A DNA stretch of 64,000 bases from Candidatus Limosilactobacillus merdigallinarum (GCA_019114515.1 DXFH01000001.1:1-64000); one strand, 5' to 3'; counted from the stretch's first letter, positions 35,591 to 47,387 are shown. The notes: generated from the letters alone by a model not told the origin. Translations and numbers: made by a program.

Positions 35591-36024
35591 TAAATCACCT
35601 CAGTCTTGCCGCCAGCAGCTTCGATGGCCTTAGCAGCAGATGCAGAGAACTTGTTAGCCTTAACAGTCAGCTTCTTAGCAACCTTGCCACTGCCTAAGAC
35701 CTTAACACCGTTCTTGGTGTTCTTAATCAAACCTGCTTCAACCATTGCATCAGGAGTTACTTCAGCACCGTCGTCAAAACGGTTCAGAGCAGTCAGGTTA
35801 ACTAATGCAAAGTTCTTGTGGTTCAAACTAGTGAAACCACGCTTTGGCTTTTGCCGGTACAGAGGCATTTGGCCACCTTCGAAGCCCAGACGAGTCTTAC
35901 CATGAGCCTTTTGACCCTTGGTACCACGACCGGAAGTGAAACCATGACCTGAAGAAAGGCCACGACCACGACGCAGGCGCTTGAAACGTGAACCTGCAGA
36001 AGGCTTCAATTCATTTAACTTCAT
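35590..36024 (-). CDS. rplO: 50S ribosomal protein L15
   Basis: L15 (144 aa), a late-assembly 50S protein, with the Gly/Arg-rich N-terminus [18 protein letters not shown] and [18 protein letters not shown]. Starts after AAAGGAGG and runs into secY. Confidence 0.98.
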
Positions 36025-36049
36025 TCTTGCGCACCTCCTTTAATAGTGA

Positions 36050-36232
36050 TTACTTAACTTCTTCAACAGAAACTAAGTGAGCAACCTTGAAAATTGCTCC
36101 CCGAGTAGCAGCGTTATCTGGGAGAATGTTGGAGCTGTGCAGCTTTCCAAGTCCCAGTGCCTTAACCGTGCGACGCTGAGTTGGTTCACGGTGGGCAACA
36201 CTGTGGATTAAAGTAACTTTAACTTTAGCCAT
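36050..36232 (-). CDS. rpmD: 50S ribosomal protein L30
   Basis: L30 (60 aa) with the conserved [16 protein letters not shown] segment. It lies between rpsE and rplO in the spc operon. Confidence 0.97.
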   Translation of the reverse strand: MAKVKVTLIHSVAHREPTQRRTVKALGLGKLHSSNILPDNAATRGAIFKVAHLVSVEEVK

Positions 36233-36246
36233 GATGAGTCCTCCTA

Positions 36247-36756
36247 TTATTCAGCCAGGTGGTCAATGGAAACGCCACGCAGCTTAGAAACCGTTTCAGC
36301 GTCCCTCAATTGCTTCAGGCCTTCAAACGTTGCCCGGATCACATTGATTGGGGTGTTTGAACCAAGACGCTTTGAAGTAATGTCGGCGATACCAGCTAAT
36401 TCCATGACGTTACGTACCGCACCACCGGCAGTAACACCAGAACCTTCAACGGCTGGCTTAAGCATGATCTTACCACCGCCGTAGATACCGATAACTTCAT
36501 GAGGGATCGTAGTGCCAACAATTGGAACCTTAATTAAGTTCTTCTTGGCAGCAGCTGAAGCCTTACGAATAGCTTCGGGAACTTCTTGAGCTTTACCAGT
36601 TCCGAAGCCCACGTGACCTTTATGATCACCGGCAACAACTAATGCGGCGAAACGCATACGACGACCACCCTTAACAACCTTGGTAATCCGGTTGATTGAT
36701 ACCACTTGGTCGTCCAGATCCAGTTTAGCTGGGTCAATGTAAGTTGATGATGCCAT
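36247..36756 (-). CDS. rpsE: 30S ribosomal protein S5
   Basis: S5 (169 aa), which shapes the mRNA entry channel and decoding accuracy. The spectinomycin-contact loop [22 protein letters not shown] has the usual wild-type sequence. Between rplR and rpmD. Confidence 0.98.
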   Translation of the reverse strand: MASSTYIDPAKLDLDDQVVSINRITKVVKGGRRMRFAALVVAGDHKGHVGFGTGKAQEVPEAIRKASAAAKKNLIKVPIVGTTIPHEVIGIYGGGKIMLKPAVEGSGVTAGGAVRNVMELAGIADITSKRLGSNTPINVIRATFEGLKQLRDAETVSKLRGVSIDHLAE

Positions 36757-36777
36757 TACGGGTTATTCCTCCTTCTA

Positions 36778-37134
36778 TTAGAATTCCAGTCCGTTTTCAC
36801 GAGCAGCTTCAGCCAGGGCCTGAACACGACCATGGTACAGGTAACCACCACGGTCAAAGACAACAGACTTAATGTTATTGTCGTTAGCACGCTTTGCAAT
36901 CAAAGCACCAACACTAGCAGCCTTTTCAGTCTTTGTCTTGCCACTAACTTCACTGTCTAAAGTTGAGGCACTTGCGAGCGTCACACCCTTTACGTCATCA
37001 ATTACTTGAGCGTAAATGTTTTTGTTTGAACGGTAAACACTTAAACGTGGGCGCTCTGCAGTACCAGAGATCTTACCGCGCACGCGACGATGACGACGCA
37101 GGCGGATTTTATTCTTGTCTGGTTTTGAAATCAC
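36778..37134 (-). CDS. rplR: 50S ribosomal protein L18
   Basis: L18 (118 aa), which binds 5S rRNA. GTG at 37134 ([21 protein letters not shown]) follows GAGGTG; the ORF track adds 44 codons of unrelated sequence. Typical [21 protein letters not shown]. Confidence 0.97.
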   Translation of the reverse strand: MISKPDKNKIRLRRHRRVRGKISGTAERPRLSVYRSNKNIYAQVIDDVKGVTLASASTLDSEVSGKTKTEKAASVGALIAKRANDNNIKSVVFDRGGYLYHGRVQALAEAARENGLEF

Positions 37135-37183
37135 AACTGTCACCTCTATATTTTTATTTTTAATCCATGCTATTAATCTAGCA

Positions 37184-37720
37184 TTACTTACCAGTCTTAC
37201 CTTCCTTACGGATAATGTGCTCGTTTTCGTAACGAATACCCTTACCCTTGTAAGGTTCTGGGGCACGAACGGAACGAATGTCCGCAGCGTAGTTACCCAG
37301 GTTTTCCTTGTTAATACTACTCAATTCAATAGTAGTGTTGTTAGGAACTTTAACTTCAATATCTTCCGGAACCGGAACTTCAACAGGGTTGGAGTAACCG
37401 ACAGTCAGGACTAAGGTCTTGCCCTTGAGTTGTGCACGGTAACCAACACCGACCAGCTTCAAGGTCTTGGAGTAGCCATTGACAACACCGTTAACCATGT
37501 TGTTGACGTTGGCACGGGTAGTACCGTGAAGTGAACGCATACGGTTGTCATCACCGCCACGGTCAAACTTAATAACGTTGTCTTCAACCGTCATGGAAAT
37601 CAGTGGAGAGATTTCACGACTCAGAGTACCCTTAGGACCCTTAACAGTTACAACGTTACCCTTCTGGGATACTTCAACGCCCTTAGGCAAATCGATTTCC
37701 TTGTAACCAATACGACTCAT
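37184..37720 (-). CDS. rplF: 50S ribosomal protein L6
   Basis: L6 (178 aa) near the sarcin-ricin loop, two duplicated domains, with [24 protein letters not shown] and the closing [20 protein letters not shown]. Between rpsH and rplR. Confidence 0.98.
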   Translation of the reverse strand: MSRIGYKEIDLPKGVEVSQKGNVVTVKGPKGTLSREISPLISMTVEDNVIKFDRGGDDNRMRSLHGTTRANVNNMVNGVVNGYSKTLKLVGVGYRAQLKGKTLVLTVGYSNPVEVPVPEDIEVKVPNNTTIELSSINKENLGNYAADIRSVRAPEPYKGKGIRYENEHIIRKEGKTGK

Positions 37721-37747
37721 TCTTACACCTCCTATCGATTATTCTTA

Positions 37748-38146
37748 TTACCAAACGTAAGCGATAACTTCGCCGCCGACCTTCTTGGCACGTGCAACCT
37801 TGTCAGTAACTACACCATTGGAGGTGGAGATAATGGCAATGCCCAGACCATTCAGGACCTTTGGCACAGCATCAGCCTTGACGTATGAACGAAGACCTGG
37901 CTTGGAAATCCGCTTTAAACCGGAAATAACCCGTTCGCCGTTCTGTCCGTACTTCAAGAACACACGAATGATGCCCTGCTTGTTGTCATCTACGTATTCA
38001 ACATCGCGAATGAAACCTTCTTGCTTCAAGATTTCAGCAATGTCTTTCTTCATCTTTGATGCAGGTGCTTCAACTGAATCGTGGTGTGCCATGTTAGCAT
38101 TCCGGATCCGAGTTAAGAAATCTGCAATTGGATCACTCATAGACAT
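37748..38146 (-). CDS. rpsH: 30S ribosomal protein S8
   Basis: S8 (132 aa), a central-domain binder of 16S rRNA and, in many bacteria, a repressor of the spc operon. ATG at 38146 ([18 protein letters not shown]) follows AGGAGG; the ORF track is 12 codons too long. Confidence 0.97.
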   Translation of the reverse strand: MSMSDPIADFLTRIRNANMAHHDSVEAPASKMKKDIAEILKQEGFIRDVEYVDDNKQGIIRVFLKYGQNGERVISGLKRISKPGLRSYVKADAVPKVLNGLGIAIISTSNGVVTDKVARAKKVGGEVIAYVW

Positions 38147-38175
38147 CGATGTTTTCCTCCTTTTGTCGTTTTTGT

Positions 38176-38361
38176 TTACCAACTAGCCTTCTTCATGCCA
38201 GGAATCTTACCTTCATGAGCAAGTTGCCGTAAGCAAAGACGGCACAGGTGGAATTTACGGTAAACAGAGTGCGGACGGCCACAACGTTCACAACGCGTGT
38301 AAGCTTGGGTTGAGAACTTGGCTGGACGCTTGCTCTTAGCGATTAATGATTTTTTAGCCAA
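38176..38361 (-). CDS. rpsZ: 30S ribosomal protein S14, zinc-binding type (S14p/S29e)
   Basis: S14 type Z (61 aa) with two CxxC pairs, CERC and CRLC, that hold zinc. This is the constitutive short form found in the spc operon of Firmicutes; the zinc-free long form used in zinc limitation is not in this window. Confidence 0.97.
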   Translation of the reverse strand: MAKKSLIAKSKRPAKFSTQAYTRCERCGRPHSVYRKFHLCRLCLRQLAHEGKIPGMKKASW

Positions 38362-38378
38362 TTTTGTAACCTCCTATA

Positions 38379-38921
38379 TTACTTTGTGAATGGCATGCCT
38401 AATTGAGCTAACAGTTCATGTGCTTCTTCGTCACTTTGAGCAGTGGTGACAATAACAATGTCTAAGCCACGAACACGCTTAACCAGGTCATAATCAATTT
38501 CAGGGAAGATTAATTGTTCACGTACACCTAACGTGTAGTTGCCACGGCCATCAAATGACTTGTTTGAAACACCGTGGAAGTCACGAACACGTGGCAGTGA
38601 AACATTAACCAGCTTGTCTAAGAATTCGTACATACGGGTACCACGTAGGGTAACCTTAGCACCGATCTTCATACCTTCACGAAGACGGAAACCAGCGATT
38701 GACTTCTTAGCCTTAGTAACCAGTGGCTTTTGACCAGAAATCAAGCCCAGTTCTTCAACGGCTTCGTCGAGGTTCTTTGAATTGGTAGTGGCGTCACCAA
38801 CACCCATGTTCAAAACGATCTTGTCAATCTTAGGTGCAGCCATTACTGAAGAGTAGTTAAACTTTTCAATTAATGATGGGCGAATCTCATTTTCGTATTT
38901 AGCCTTTAAACGGTTTTCCAT
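38379..38921 (-). CDS. rplE: 50S ribosomal protein L5
   Basis: L5 (180 aa), which joins 5S rRNA to the central protuberance. ATG at 38921 ([21 protein letters not shown]) has AAGGAGG upstream, making the ORF track eight codons long at the N-terminus. Contains [16 protein letters not shown]. Confidence 0.97.
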   Translation of the reverse strand: MENRLKAKYENEIRPSLIEKFNYSSVMAAPKIDKIVLNMGVGDATTNSKNLDEAVEELGLISGQKPLVTKAKKSIAGFRLREGMKIGAKVTLRGTRMYEFLDKLVNVSLPRVRDFHGVSNKSFDGRGNYTLGVREQLIFPEIDYDLVKRVRGLDIVIVTTAQSDEEAHELLAQLGMPFTK

Positions 38922-38950
38922 GAGTAATGTGTTCCTCCTTTCCACAGTGA

Positions 38951-39259
38951 TTAGTCAATTTGCTTGCCAGATTTTTTGGCAACGCGGACCTTCTTGCCAT
39001 CAACAACCTTGAAGCTAATCTTGGTTGGTTCATTAGTAGATGGGTCGATCAGCATAACGTTAGAAGCCTGGATTGGTGCTTCAGCATCAACGATACCGCC
39101 ATTAGGGTTAGCATTGCTAGGCTTCTGGTGTTTCTTAATCTTGTTAATTCCTTCAACGATTACACGGTTTTGCTTGGCAAAGGTCTTCTTAATAGTACCT
39201 TCCTTACCCTTGTCTTTACCGGTAATGACGCGAACCTTGTCACCTGTCTTTAAAAACAT
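38951..39259 (-). CDS. rplX: 50S ribosomal protein L24
   Basis: L24 (102 aa), an assembly initiator of the 50S with a KOW motif ([20 protein letters not shown]). ATG at 39259 is 11 bases from AAGGAGG; the GTG at 39271 overlaps that site. Confidence 0.96.
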   Translation of the reverse strand: MFLKTGDKVRVITGKDKGKEGTIKKTFAKQNRVIVEGINKIKKHQKPSNANPNGGIVDAEAPIQASNVMLIDPSTNEPTKISFKVVDGKKVRVAKKSGKQID

Positions 39260-39290
39260 GTGCGTGTGCACCTCCTTATTTTCGGTATCC

Positions 39291-39659
39291 TTACAGAACT
39301 TCTGGGGCCAGAGAAACGATCTTCATAAAGTCGTCTCCACGTAACTCACGAGCGATTGGGCCAAAAATACGGGTACCCTTTGGGCTCTTATCATTGTTGA
39401 TCAGAACTGCGGCGTTTTCGTCAAACTTGATGTATGAACCATCCTTACGGTGCAGACCATGCTTAGTCCGTACGACAACGGCCTTTACAACGTCCCCCTT
39501 TTTGACAACGCCACCTGGTGTTGCTTGTTTTACAGTAGCAACAATAATGTCACCAATATTACCGGTCTTTACTCGGGAACCACCCAAAATCTTGATTACC
39601 AAGAGCTCACGTGCGCCTGAGTTATCAGCGACCTTCAACCGACTTTCTTGTTGAATCAC
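39291..39659 (-). CDS. rplN: 50S ribosomal protein L14
   Basis: L14 (122 aa) at the subunit interface, with [20 protein letters not shown] and [15 protein letters not shown]-like end. GTG start after AGGAGG. Confidence 0.98.
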   Translation of the reverse strand: MIQQESRLKVADNSGARELLVIKILGGSRVKTGNIGDIIVATVKQATPGGVVKKGDVVKAVVVRTKHGLHRKDGSYIKFDENAAVLINNDKSPKGTRIFGPIARELRGDDFMKIVSLAPEVL

Positions 39660-39720
39660 GGTTAATGTCCTCCTTCCGCTATTAAATAAGTTAGAATACG
39701 AATTTCATGATCTAATCGGT

Positions 39721-39987
39721 TTACAGCTTAACAGCCTTCTTGACGATCTTAACTAAACGGAAACGCTTCTTTGCAGAAAGCGGCCGCGTTTCCATAATTT
39801 GAACAGTGTCGCCAGTGTGGGCTTCGTTGTTTTCGTCATGAACATAGAACTTCTTCGAGTACTTTACCCGCTTACCGTAAATCGGTGCAGGCTTGTAAGT
39901 GTCAACAGATACAACGATCGTCTTGTCCATCTTATCGGAAATAACGTTGCCACGGTAAACCTTGCGTGAATTACGTTCGTCACTCAT
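39721..39987 (-). CDS. rpsQ: 30S ribosomal protein S17
   Basis: S17 (88 aa), an OB-fold primary binder of the 16S 5' domain. [22 protein letters not shown] and the [14 protein letters not shown] end are typical. Confidence 0.97.
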   Translation of the reverse strand: MSDERNSRKVYRGNVISDKMDKTIVVSVDTYKPAPIYGKRVKYSKKFYVHDENNEAHTGDTVQIMETRPLSAKKRFRLVKIVKKAVKL

Positions 39988-40012
39988 GCGCTAATCCTCC
40001 TTTTCGTATTCT

Positions 40013-40219
40013 TTACTTGTTTAATTCTTGTTGGCGAAGAACTGTCTTAACCCGAGCAATGTTCTTACGAACGTTCTTAAGGCTTGCAGTGTTTTCCAAC
40101 TGGCCGGTTGCTAATTGGAAACGTAAGTTAAACAATTGTTCCTTCAATTCCTTCTCACGGCTAAGCAATTGATCAGTGGTTAACCCATTCAGTTCTTGTA
40201 CGTAATCTTTACTCTTCAT
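40013..40219 (-). CDS. rpmC: 50S ribosomal protein L29
   Basis: L29 (68 aa), helical, near the peptide exit where SRP and trigger factor dock. ATG at 40219 ([12 protein letters not shown]) follows GTAGGTGG. It starts 11 bases inside the end of rplP. Confidence 0.96.
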   Translation of the reverse strand: MKSKDYVQELNGLTTDQLLSREKELKEQLFNLRFQLATGQLENTASLKNVRKNIARVKTVLRQQELNK

Positions 40220-40643
40220 GAGATTGTCCACCTACTTCCTCACGTTTGATAATCTTGGTGCGAACTGGCATCTTAGTGCCGGCAAGGCGAAGAGCTTCAC
40301 GTGCAACTTCTTCAGGAACACCTGCAACTTCAAACAGAACCTTACCGCGCTTTACAGGGGCAACCCAACCTTCAGGAGCACCCTTACCATTACCCATACG
40401 AACACCAACACCTTTGCTAGTGTAAGACAGGTGCGGGAAGATCTTGATCCATACTTTACCACCACGCCGCATGTGACGAGTAATCGCAATACGACCAGCT
40501 TCAATTTGCCGGTTGGTGATCCAGTGTGAATCGATTGCTTGCAGTCCGTAATCACCAAAAGTAACGGTCTTGCCACCCTTAGCTTCACCACGTAAGTGAC
40601 CACGTTGGACCTTACGGTGTTTTACTCGCTTTGGTACTAGCAT
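40209..40643 (-). CDS. rplP: 50S ribosomal protein L16
   Basis: L16 (144 aa), near the A site and central protuberance, with [15 protein letters not shown] and [19 protein letters not shown]. The gene overlaps rpmC by 11 bases. Confidence 0.98.
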   Translation of the reverse strand: MLVPKRVKHRKVQRGHLRGEAKGGKTVTFGDYGLQAIDSHWITNRQIEAGRIAITRHMRRGGKVWIKIFPHLSYTSKGVGVRMGNGKGAPEGWVAPVKRGKVLFEVAGVPEEVAREALRLAGTKMPVRTKIIKREEVGGQSHEE

Positions 40644-40646
40644 GTT

Positions 40647-41318
40647 TTACTTCCCTCCTTTAGTGTTGTTCTGGCTTTCGCCCTTCTTTGCTGGTAATAC
40701 TTCACCACGGTAGATCCAGGTCTTGATACCCAGAGCACCGTAAGTAGTCCGTGCTTCATCCCATGAGTAGTCAATGTCCGCACGTAAAGTATGCAACGGA
40801 ACAGTACCATCAGAGTATGATTCAACACGAGACATGTCTGCACCATTCAGACGACCAGCAACTTGGATCTTAACACCCTTGGCGCCGGCACGCATAACAC
40901 GTTGCATAGCACCACGCATTGCACGACGGAATGCAATCCGGTTTTCAAGTTGTTGAGCAACATTCTCACCAACCAGGTGTGCATCTAAGTCAGGCTTCTT
41001 GATTTCCACTACATTGATGTGGACACGCTTGCCAGTTAACTTGTTCAATTCCAAACGAAGTGCTTCAACTTCTGAACCACCTTTACCAATTACCATCCCA
41101 GGACGAGCGGTATGGATTGATACGTTGACACGATTTGCGGCACGTTCAATTTCGATGGTTGAAACAGAGGCATCAGCAAGTCGCTTTTCGATGTAAGCAC
41201 GGATCCGGAGGTCTTCGTTCAGGTATTCAGCATAGTGTGCCTTGTCAGCATACCACTTAGCACTCCATGGACGAATGACACCAACACGGAATCCATTAGG
41301 ATTAATCTTTTGACCCAC
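40647..41318 (-). CDS. rpsC: 30S ribosomal protein S3
   Basis: S3 (223 aa), part of the mRNA entry site with helicase activity. [26 protein letters not shown]-domain [12 protein letters not shown] and the C-terminal [20 protein letters not shown] are typical. GTG start after AGGAGG; a basic tail ends the protein. Confidence 0.98.
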   Translation of the reverse strand: MGQKINPNGFRVGVIRPWSAKWYADKAHYAEYLNEDLRIRAYIEKRLADASVSTIEIERAANRVNVSIHTARPGMVIGKGGSEVEALRLELNKLTGKRVHINVVEIKKPDLDAHLVGENVAQQLENRIAFRRAMRGAMQRVMRAGAKGVKIQVAGRLNGADMSRVESYSDGTVPLHTLRADIDYSWDEARTTYGALGIKTWIYRGEVLPAKKGESQNNTKGGK

Positions 41319-41330
41319 TATTCATTCCTC

Positions 41331-41678
41331 CTATTTTTCTGTAACAACCACTGTGATGTGACTGGTCCGCTTGTTGATTGGAGAACTCGAACCCTTAGCA
41401 CGAGGACGGAACCGCTTCAGGGTTGGGCCTTCGTTTGCAAAGCATTCTGAAACAACCAATGAAGCACGATCCAAATCAAAGTTGTTCTCAGCGTTTGCGA
41501 CAGCAGATTTTAAAACTTTTTCGACATCTGAAGCTGCACCATTAGGAGTGAACTTCAGAATAGCAAATGCTTCAGCAACGCTCTTGTTCCGGATAGTGTC
41601 CAGCACTAAGCGAACCTTCCGGGATGATACACGGACCATCTTGGCAGTTGCCTTAGCTGAAGTAACATTTTCAGCCAT
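41331..41678 (-). CDS. rplV: 50S ribosomal protein L22
   Basis: L22 (115 aa), whose beta hairpin lines the exit tunnel next to the macrolide site; the loop [20 protein letters not shown] looks intact with no insertion. Confidence 0.98.
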   Translation of the reverse strand: MAENVTSAKATAKMVRVSSRKVRLVLDTIRNKSVAEAFAILKFTPNGAASDVEKVLKSAVANAENNFDLDRASLVVSECFANEGPTLKRFRPRAKGSSSPINKRTSHITVVVTEK

Positions 41679-41697
41679 TATTCAATTCCCTCCTTAA

Positions 41698-41979
41698 TTA
41701 CTTAGCCTTAGTTGCCTTATCATCCTTAGTGTGACCATGGAAAGTCCGAGTTGGCACGAATTCACCAAGCTTGTGACCTACCATATCTTCTTGGATGTAA
41801 ACTGGTACATGCTTACGACCATCATAAACGGCGAAAGTGTAACCAATGAAACTTGGGAAGATAGTGGAACGACGTGACCAGGTCTTGATAACGGTCTTCT
41901 TGTCGTTACCTTCTTGGGCCTTAACCTTCTTCAATAATGAAGCGTCTGCAAAAGGTCCCTTTTTCAAACTACGAGCCAT
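41698..41979 (-). CDS. rpsS: 30S ribosomal protein S19
   Basis: S19 (93 aa) of the 30S head, with [19 protein letters not shown] and [17 protein letters not shown]. Between rplB and rplV in the S10 operon. Confidence 0.98.
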   Translation of the reverse strand: MARSLKKGPFADASLLKKVKAQEGNDKKTVIKTWSRRSTIFPSFIGYTFAVYDGRKHVPVYIQEDMVGHKLGEFVPTRTFHGHTKDDKATKAK

Positions 41980-42019
41980 TAATGTACCTCCTCTCGGGTA
42001 TAACTATTGATTATTTTAA

Positions 42020-42865
42020 TTAACGAGTGTGAGGACCACGCTTGTGATCACGAACAATGAACTTGTTGGAACGAGCCTTGTGTGAACGAGTCTTCTTACC
42101 AACAGTCTTCTTGCCCCATGGAGATAATGGTGATGGCAGACCAACTGGTTGCTTACCTTCACCACCACCATGAGGGTGGTCGTTAGGGTTCATAACAGAA
42201 CCACGAACGTGTGGACGCTGACCAGCGTAACGAGTACGACCAGCCTTACCCTTAACTAACAGAGCACGTTCTTCGTTACCGATAGAACCAACAGTTGCCC
42301 GACAGGTAGCCAGTACCATCCGAACTTCACCTGATGACAGACGAACCAGGACGTACTTTTCTTCCTTACCTAACAGTTGAGCTGAAGTACCAGCAGAACG
42401 GGTCAATTGGCCACCCTTGCCTGGCTTCAATTCAATGTTGTGAATAACAGTACCAACTGGAATGTTCTTCAGCGGAAGAGCATTACCAACCTTGATATCA
42501 GCGTCTGGGCCAGATTCAACAGTCATGCCAACCTTCAAGCCCTTAGGAGCTAAGATGTATGACTTAGTACCATCAGCGTAAACCAGCAAAGCAATGTTAG
42601 CAGTACGGTTAGGATCATATTCAATGGCCTTAACAGTTGCTGGAACATTATCCTTGTTCCGCTTGAAGTCGATAATCCGGTATTGACGCTTAGTACCACC
42701 ACCACGGTGACGAACAGTCATTTTACCTTGGCTGTTACGGCCAGCGGTGTGCTTTAATGGAGCCAGCAAGGACTTTTCAGGCTTAGTCTTCGTGATTGCT
42801 TCGAAGTCGTAGCCGTTCATGTTCCGGCGTCCGTTAGTGGTACCTTTGTATTTGCGAATTCCCAC
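42020..42865 (-). CDS. rplB: 50S ribosomal protein L2
   Basis: L2 (281 aa), essential for subunit joining and peptidyl-transferase centre structure. The conserved His lies in [16 protein letters not shown]3-like domain and basic tail as expected. Confidence 0.98.
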   Translation of the reverse strand: MGIRKYKGTTNGRRNMNGYDFEAITKTKPEKSLLAPLKHTAGRNSQGKMTVRHRGGGTKRQYRIIDFKRNKDNVPATVKAIEYDPNRTANIALLVYADGTKSYILAPKGLKVGMTVESGPDADIKVGNALPLKNIPVGTVIHNIELKPGKGGQLTRSAGTSAQLLGKEEKYVLVRLSSGEVRMVLATCRATVGSIGNEERALLVKGKAGRTRYAGQRPHVRGSVMNPNDHPHGGGEGKQPVGLPSPLSPWGKKTVGKKTRSHKARSNKFIVRDHKRGPHTR

Positions 42866-42890
42866 TTTTGTTTCCTCCTAACTTTAAAGT

Positions 42891-43187
42891 TTATTTGTTG
42901 TCATCATCACTGAACAACTTAATTTCGTCGGAGTCAGCAGAAAGTTGAACAATAGCCTTACGACGGCGCTTAGTGTAACCTACGTAACGACCTTGACGCT
43001 TTTGCTTACCCTTAATGTTCATAATGTTAACATTGACTACCTTAACACCGAAGATTTCTTCAACGGCATTCTTAACTTGGGTCTTGGTAGCGCGTAAATC
43101 AACATCGAACGTGTAACGTTTGCTGTCCATTGCTGCAGTAGATGCTTCAGTGATGACAGGACGTAAAATAATGTCGCGTGCTTCCAT
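42891..43187 (-). CDS. rplW: 50S ribosomal protein L23
   Basis: L23 (98 aa), docking site for trigger factor and SRP at the exit tunnel. The acidic end [12 protein letters not shown] is longer than in many homologues. Its start overlaps the rplD stop by one base. Confidence 0.97.
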   Translation of the reverse strand: MEARDIILRPVITEASTAAMDSKRYTFDVDLRATKTQVKNAVEEIFGVKVVNVNIMNIKGKQKRQGRYVGYTKRRRKAIVQLSADSDEIKLFSDDDNK

Positions 43188-43810
43188 TATCCGAGCACCT
43201 CCTCTACTTGAGAAAGAGCTGACTTGGTAATGACGATCTTCTGTGCGTCAACGACGTTTAAGATGTTGACACCACTAGGAGTAACTACAGTCGTGTTTGC
43301 TAAGTTGCGAGCAGACAATGCAGCGTTCTTGTCATCGTCAGTGACCACGATCAGTGCTTTTTCGTTGACCTTCAGGCTGTTCAAAACACCAGCAAATTCC
43401 TTGGTCTTTGGAGCATCAAAATTGATACTGTCAACAACCACGAAGTTCTTGTCAGCAACTTTTTGTGAAAGAGCTGACTTGATAGCTAATTGACGAACCT
43501 TGCGTGGTAACCGGTAATTGTAAGAACGTGGAGTAGGTCCAAATACGATTCCACCGCCACGGAATTGTGGAGCACGGATGGAACCTTGACGAGCACGACC
43601 AGTACCCTTTTGCCGCCATGGCTTCTTACCACCGCCAGAAACAGCGGAACGGTTCTTAACTGCGTGAGTACCTTGGCGAAGTGAAGCACGTTGACGAATA
43701 ATAGCTTCGTATTCAGCGTTTTCGTTGGCTTCAACACCGAAGATAGCATCGTTCAGATCGATAGTGCCGTTTTGGCTACCATCTTGTTTAAATAATGCGA
43801 CGCTTGTCAT
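43187..43810 (-). CDS. rplD: 50S ribosomal protein L4
   Basis: L4 (207 aa), exit-tunnel protein with the extended loop [19 protein letters not shown] near macrolide sites (wild type). In Gamma-proteobacteria it controls the S10 operon; here control is not shown. Confidence 0.98.
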   Translation of the reverse strand: MTSVALFKQDGSQNGTIDLNDAIFGVEANENAEYEAIIRQRASLRQGTHAVKNRSAVSGGGKKPWRQKGTGRARQGSIRAPQFRGGGIVFGPTPRSYNYRLPRKVRQLAIKSALSQKVADKNFVVVDSINFDAPKTKEFAGVLNSLKVNEKALIVVTDDDKNAALSARNLANTTVVTPSGVNILNVVDAQKIVITKSALSQVEEVLG

Positions 43811-43829
43811 TTTTTACTTCCTCCTTTCT

Positions 43830-44492
43830 TTATTTGTTGTGTTGCTTGCTAAGACTCTTCTTAGTGTTGGCCTTAACAGAGTTTTTAATCGTAACAAAGG
43901 ACTTGTTTGCACCAGGTACATTACCCTTGATCAGCAGAACGTTGTTGTCAGTGTCAACCCGTACAATTTGCAGGTGCTGCATGGTACGAGTGTTGCCACC
44001 CATGCGTCCTGGAAGTGGCTTGCCCTTGAAGACGTGGTTAATGATGGCACCCAGAGAACCTGGACGACGGTGATAACGAGAACCGTGTGCCATAGGACCA
44101 CGAGATTGGTTGTCCTTGTGGATGTTACCTTGGAAACCATGACCCTTGGTGATACCAGTTACATCAACTGTTTCACCTTCAGTGAAGATATCCGCTTTAA
44201 CTTCGTCTCCAACCTTTACGTCGTCTCCTAATTCAGCATCGCGGATTTCACCGATGAAGCGCTTAGGAGCCGTCTTTGCTTTTGCTGCATGACCTTGTTC
44301 AGGCTTGTTGCTCAAGAATTCGCGCTTGTCTTCGTAGCCAAGCTGTACGGCATTGTAGCCATCGTTTTCGACGGTCTTAATCTGCATAACCACGTTTGGG
44401 GTTACGTCGATTACAGTAACTGGAACCAGTTCGCCGTTGTCAGTGAAGACTTGAGTCATACCGACTTTTTTACCTAAGATTCCTTTGGTCAT
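43830..44492 (-). CDS. rplC: 50S ribosomal protein L3
   Basis: L3 (220 aa), an early 50S assembly protein reaching the peptidyl-transferase centre ([20 protein letters not shown]). The tail after [18 protein letters not shown] is longer than in E. coli, ending [10 protein letters not shown]. Confidence 0.98.
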   Translation of the reverse strand: MTKGILGKKVGMTQVFTDNGELVPVTVIDVTPNVVMQIKTVENDGYNAVQLGYEDKREFLSNKPEQGHAAKAKTAPKRFIGEIRDAELGDDVKVGDEVKADIFTEGETVDVTGITKGHGFQGNIHKDNQSRGPMAHGSRYHRRPGSLGAIINHVFKGKPLPGRMGGNTRTMQHLQIVRVDTDNNVLLIKGNVPGANKSFVTIKNSVKANTKKSLSKQHNK

Positions 44493-44529
44493 GAGTACAC
44501 CTCCAATTTAGTTTGATTTTTATAGTAGA

Positions 44530-44838
44530 TTAAAGCTTAATTTCAATGTCAACACCTGATGGCAGGTCGAGCTTCATTAATGAGTCAACCGTCTTTGGCG
44601 TAGGATCAACGATATCGATCAAACGCTTATGGGTGCGCATTTCGAATTGTTCCCGTGACTTCTTGAACTTGTGTGGTGAACGGATAACCGTGTACAAAGT
44701 ACGTTCAGTAGGTAACGGGATTGGGCCTGAAATTTGAGCACCAGTGCGCTTTGCAGTTTCAACAATCTTGTCTGCTGATTCATCCAAAACGCGGTGTTCG
44801 TAAGCCTTTAAACGAATACGAATCTTTTGTTTTGCCAT
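44530..44838 (-). CDS. rpsJ: 30S ribosomal protein S10
   Basis: S10 (102 aa), ribosomal head protein and NusG/NusE partner in antitermination. [26 protein letters not shown] is typical. First gene of the S10 operon, preceded by a structured leader. Confidence 0.98.
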   Translation of the reverse strand: MAKQKIRIRLKAYEHRVLDESADKIVETAKRTGAQISGPIPLPTERTLYTVIRSPHKFKKSREQFEMRTHKRLIDIVDPTPKTVDSLMKLDLPSGVDIEIKL

Positions 44839-45034
44839 TGTATTCCCTCCTTCGTCGAATTTAAAATTTGACTAGCTCCATGGAAATTACCGCCACATCC
44901 TGTGGCAAAGCGGCCGGGTGTGTCGCAACCTTCCACTTCAACGCCTCATGCCCAAGACAGATGATGGGGCATACTTATCCCCTATCAAAATTCAAGCACT
45001 TAACTATCATACATAAGAATTGCCCGGTCTTCAA
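44839..45034 (-). promoter_or_regulatory. S10 operon promoter and structured leader
   Basis: Minus-strand TTGAAG (45029-45034), a 17-base spacer and TATGAT (45006-45011) form the promoter. The ~160-base leader holds GGGG/CCCC, GCCACA/TGTGGC and a GGAA-to-TTCC closing pair around GGTTGCGACACACCCGGCCGC. The density of hairpins suggests a ribosomal-protein binding or attenuation leader. Confidence 0.6.
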
Positions 45035-45190
45035 GGGTTTTAGTGGATTTATTTCAATGTATCGCTTACATTTTTGGTAAAATTTTGCGGTTGACTAATA
45101 TTTTTATTTTTGCAATTTATTTTTCGCCTTTTCCAGGAATGCTTTCTCCTCAGCATCGCTAATACTACAGAAGAAAAATGACCTTAATAA
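45035..45190. other. Region between fusA terminator and S10 promoter
   Basis: No supported gene. A 29-codon frame on the minus strand ending SDAEEKAFLEKAKNKLQK has no ribosome binding site and begins inside the fusA terminator; it may be a gene remnant. Confidence 0.3.
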
Positions 45191-45192
45191 CA

Positions 45193-45225
45193 AAAAATCC
45201 GCCCAAGAATTTCTTGGACGGATTT
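45193..45225 (-). terminator. fusA (str operon) terminator
   Basis: AAATCCGCCCAAG aattt CTTGGACGGATTT pairs over 13 bp with one wobble; the minus strand continues with TTTTTTG. It closes the rpsL-rpsG-fusA unit 20 bases past the stop. Confidence 0.9.
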
Positions 45226-45244
45226 AATTATGATGACTCATCAC

Positions 45245-47338
45245 TTAGTCTTCAGCGTTACCACCGTTCTTCTTGATGATGTCTTCTTGGATACTCTTTG
45301 GAACCTTAGCGTAGTGGTCAAAGGTCATCGTGAAGGTACCACGACCTTGAGTAGCACTCCGTAAAGTAGTAGCGTAACCAAACATTTCTGACAGAGGTAC
45401 AAAGGCGTGTACTAATTGTGAGTTACCACGTTCTTCCATACCTTCAATGTTACCACGACGAGCGGTAACGTGGCCCATAACATCACCCAGGTTATCCTGA
45501 GGACATACGATGTCAACCTTCATAACTGGTTCCAGAATAACTGGGTCAGCCTTCTTAGCAGCGTTCTTCAGAGCCAGTGAAGCAGCAACCTTAAATGCGG
45601 CTTCAGAAGAGTCGACTTCGTGGTAACTACCATCGTACAGCTTGGCATGCATATCAACTAATGGGTAGCCTGCCAGCACACCGTTTGCCATAGCTTCCTT
45701 CAAGCCTTGTTCAACAGCTGGGATGTATTCACGAGGAACAACACCACCGACAATGGCATCTTCAAATTCGAAGCCCTTGCCTTCTTCAAGTGGCGTGAAT
45801 TCGATCCATACATCACCATATTGACCTTTACCACCGGTTTGACGAACAAACTTACCTTGTGCGGAAGCTTGCTTAGTAAATGCTTCACGGTAAGAAACTT
45901 GTGGCTTACCAACAGTTACTTCGGCGTGGAATTCACGACGCAGACGTTCAACAATGATGTCCAGGTGCAATTCACCCATTCCGGCAATCAGAGTTTCACC
46001 AGTTTCAGGGTTCGTTTCAGCCTTGAAGGTTGGGTCTTCTTCAGCCAGCTTTTGCAGACCCTTGTCCATCTTGTCTTGGTCAGCCTTGGACTTTGGTTCA
46101 ACAGAAACCTGGATGACAGGGTCTGGGAAGTCCATGGATTCAAGCTGCAGTGGGTGGTCAGGATCAGTCAGGGAGTCACCAGTAGTGGTGTTCTTCAGAC
46201 CGATAGCAGCGGCGATATCACCAGAGAATACTTCTGGAATTTCGTGCTGTTGGTTAGAGTGCATTTGCAGCAGACGACCAATACGTTCACGCTTATCCTT
46301 AGAAGCGTTCAGAACGTATGAACCAGATTGCAGAGAACCAGTGTAGACACGTAAGAAGGTTAGACGACCAACAAATGGGTCAGTAGCGATCTTAAATGCC
46401 AAGGCAGCAAATGGCTTGTCATCACCGGCAGTCAGTTCAACTTCATTACCATCAGCATCGTGAGCAACGAATGGCTTAACATCCAGTGGAGATGGCAGGT
46501 AGTCAATAACGGCATCCAGCAGCATTTGGATACCCTTATCCTTGTAAGCAGAACCTGCTAATACTGGGTAAATGTCTTCGTTCAAAGTACCCTTACGGAT
46601 AGCAGCCTTGATTTCGTCAACAGAAATTTCATCGCCATCCAGGTACTTTTCCATGATACCGTCATCGATGTCAGCCAACGTTTCCAGCATTTCATCGTGC
46701 ATCTTGTCGGCCTTGTCCTTCAGGTCAGCTGGAATATCAGTAGTATCCCAGTTAGTACCTAACTTGTCTTCGTCGTAAACGTAAGCGCACATCTTAACCA
46801 GGTCAACAACCCCTTGGAAGTTGTCTTCAGCACCGATTGGCAGCTGAATTGGCAGAGGTGTTACGTTCAGACGATCCTTGATGGTCTGGACAGAGTAATC
46901 AAAGTTAGCACCCATCTTATCCATCTTGTTAGCAAAGATAATCCGGGGAACGTTGAAGTCATCAGATTGACGCCATACAGTTTCGGTTTGTGGTTCAACA
47001 CCGGCTTGGGCATCCAAAATAACGATCGCACCATCTAGAACACGCAGTGCACGTTCAACTTCGACAGTAAAGTCAACGTGTCCTGGGGTATCAATGATGT
47101 TAATCCGGTGATCCTTCCAAACGGCAGTGGTGGCAGCGGACGTGATAGTGATACCACGTTCCTTTTCTTCATCCATCCAGTCCATTTGTGAGTCCCCATC
47201 ATGGGTTTCACCAATCTTGTGAATCTTACCAGTGTAGTAGAGAACCCGTTCAGTAGCAGTAGTCTTACCGGCATCGATGTGGGCAACAATACCAATGTTA
47301 CGGGTCTTAGCAAGTGGATATTCACGTTTGTTAGCCAT
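45245..47338 (-). CDS. fusA: Elongation factor G
   Basis: EF-G (697 aa), the translocase GTPase. G1 AHIDAGKT, G3 DTPGHVDF and G4 NKMD are seen in order; domain IV contains the tip loop of the tRNA mimic. Last gene of the str operon here; tuf is not adjacent. Confidence 0.99.
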   Translation of the reverse strand: MANKREYPLAKTRNIGIVAHIDAGKTTATERVLYYTGKIHKIGETHDGDSQMDWMDEEKERGITITSAATTAVWKDHRINIIDTPGHVDFTVEVERALRVLDGAIVILDAQAGVEPQTETVWRQSDDFNVPRIIFANKMDKMGANFDYSVQTIKDRLNVTPLPIQLPIGAEDNFQGVVDLVKMCAYVYDEDKLGTNWDTTDIPADLKDKADKMHDEMLETLADIDDGIMEKYLDGDEISVDEIKAAIRKGTLNEDIYPVLAGSAYKDKGIQMLLDAVIDYLPSPLDVKPFVAHDADGNEVELTAGDDKPFAALAFKIATDPFVGRLTFLRVYTGSLQSGSYVLNASKDKRERIGRLLQMHSNQQHEIPEVFSGDIAAAIGLKNTTTGDSLTDPDHPLQLESMDFPDPVIQVSVEPKSKADQDKMDKGLQKLAEEDPTFKAETNPETGETLIAGMGELHLDIIVERLRREFHAEVTVGKPQVSYREAFTKQASAQGKFVRQTGGKGQYGDVWIEFTPLEEGKGFEFEDAIVGGVVPREYIPAVEQGLKEAMANGVLAGYPLVDMHAKLYDGSYHEVDSSEAAFKVAASLALKNAAKKADPVILEPVMKVDIVCPQDNLGDVMGHVTARRGNIEGMEERGNSQLVHAFVPLSEMFGYATTLRSATQGRGTFTMTFDHYAKVPKSIQEDIIKKNGGNAED

Positions 47339-47387
47339 CTTTATGTATATCTCCCTTCAGATAAATGTTAATCTGCTTTTTTCAGAA

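Noticed and set aside
45107-45195. 29-codon minus frame ending SDAEEKAFLEKAKNKLQK
   Set aside because: The tail looks protein-like, but there is no RBS and the frame enters the fusA terminator. At most a gene remnant.
45707-46321. 204-aa plus-strand ORF opposite fusA
   Set aside because: Shadow frame of EF-G; low-complexity reverse-frame composition and no promoter or RBS.
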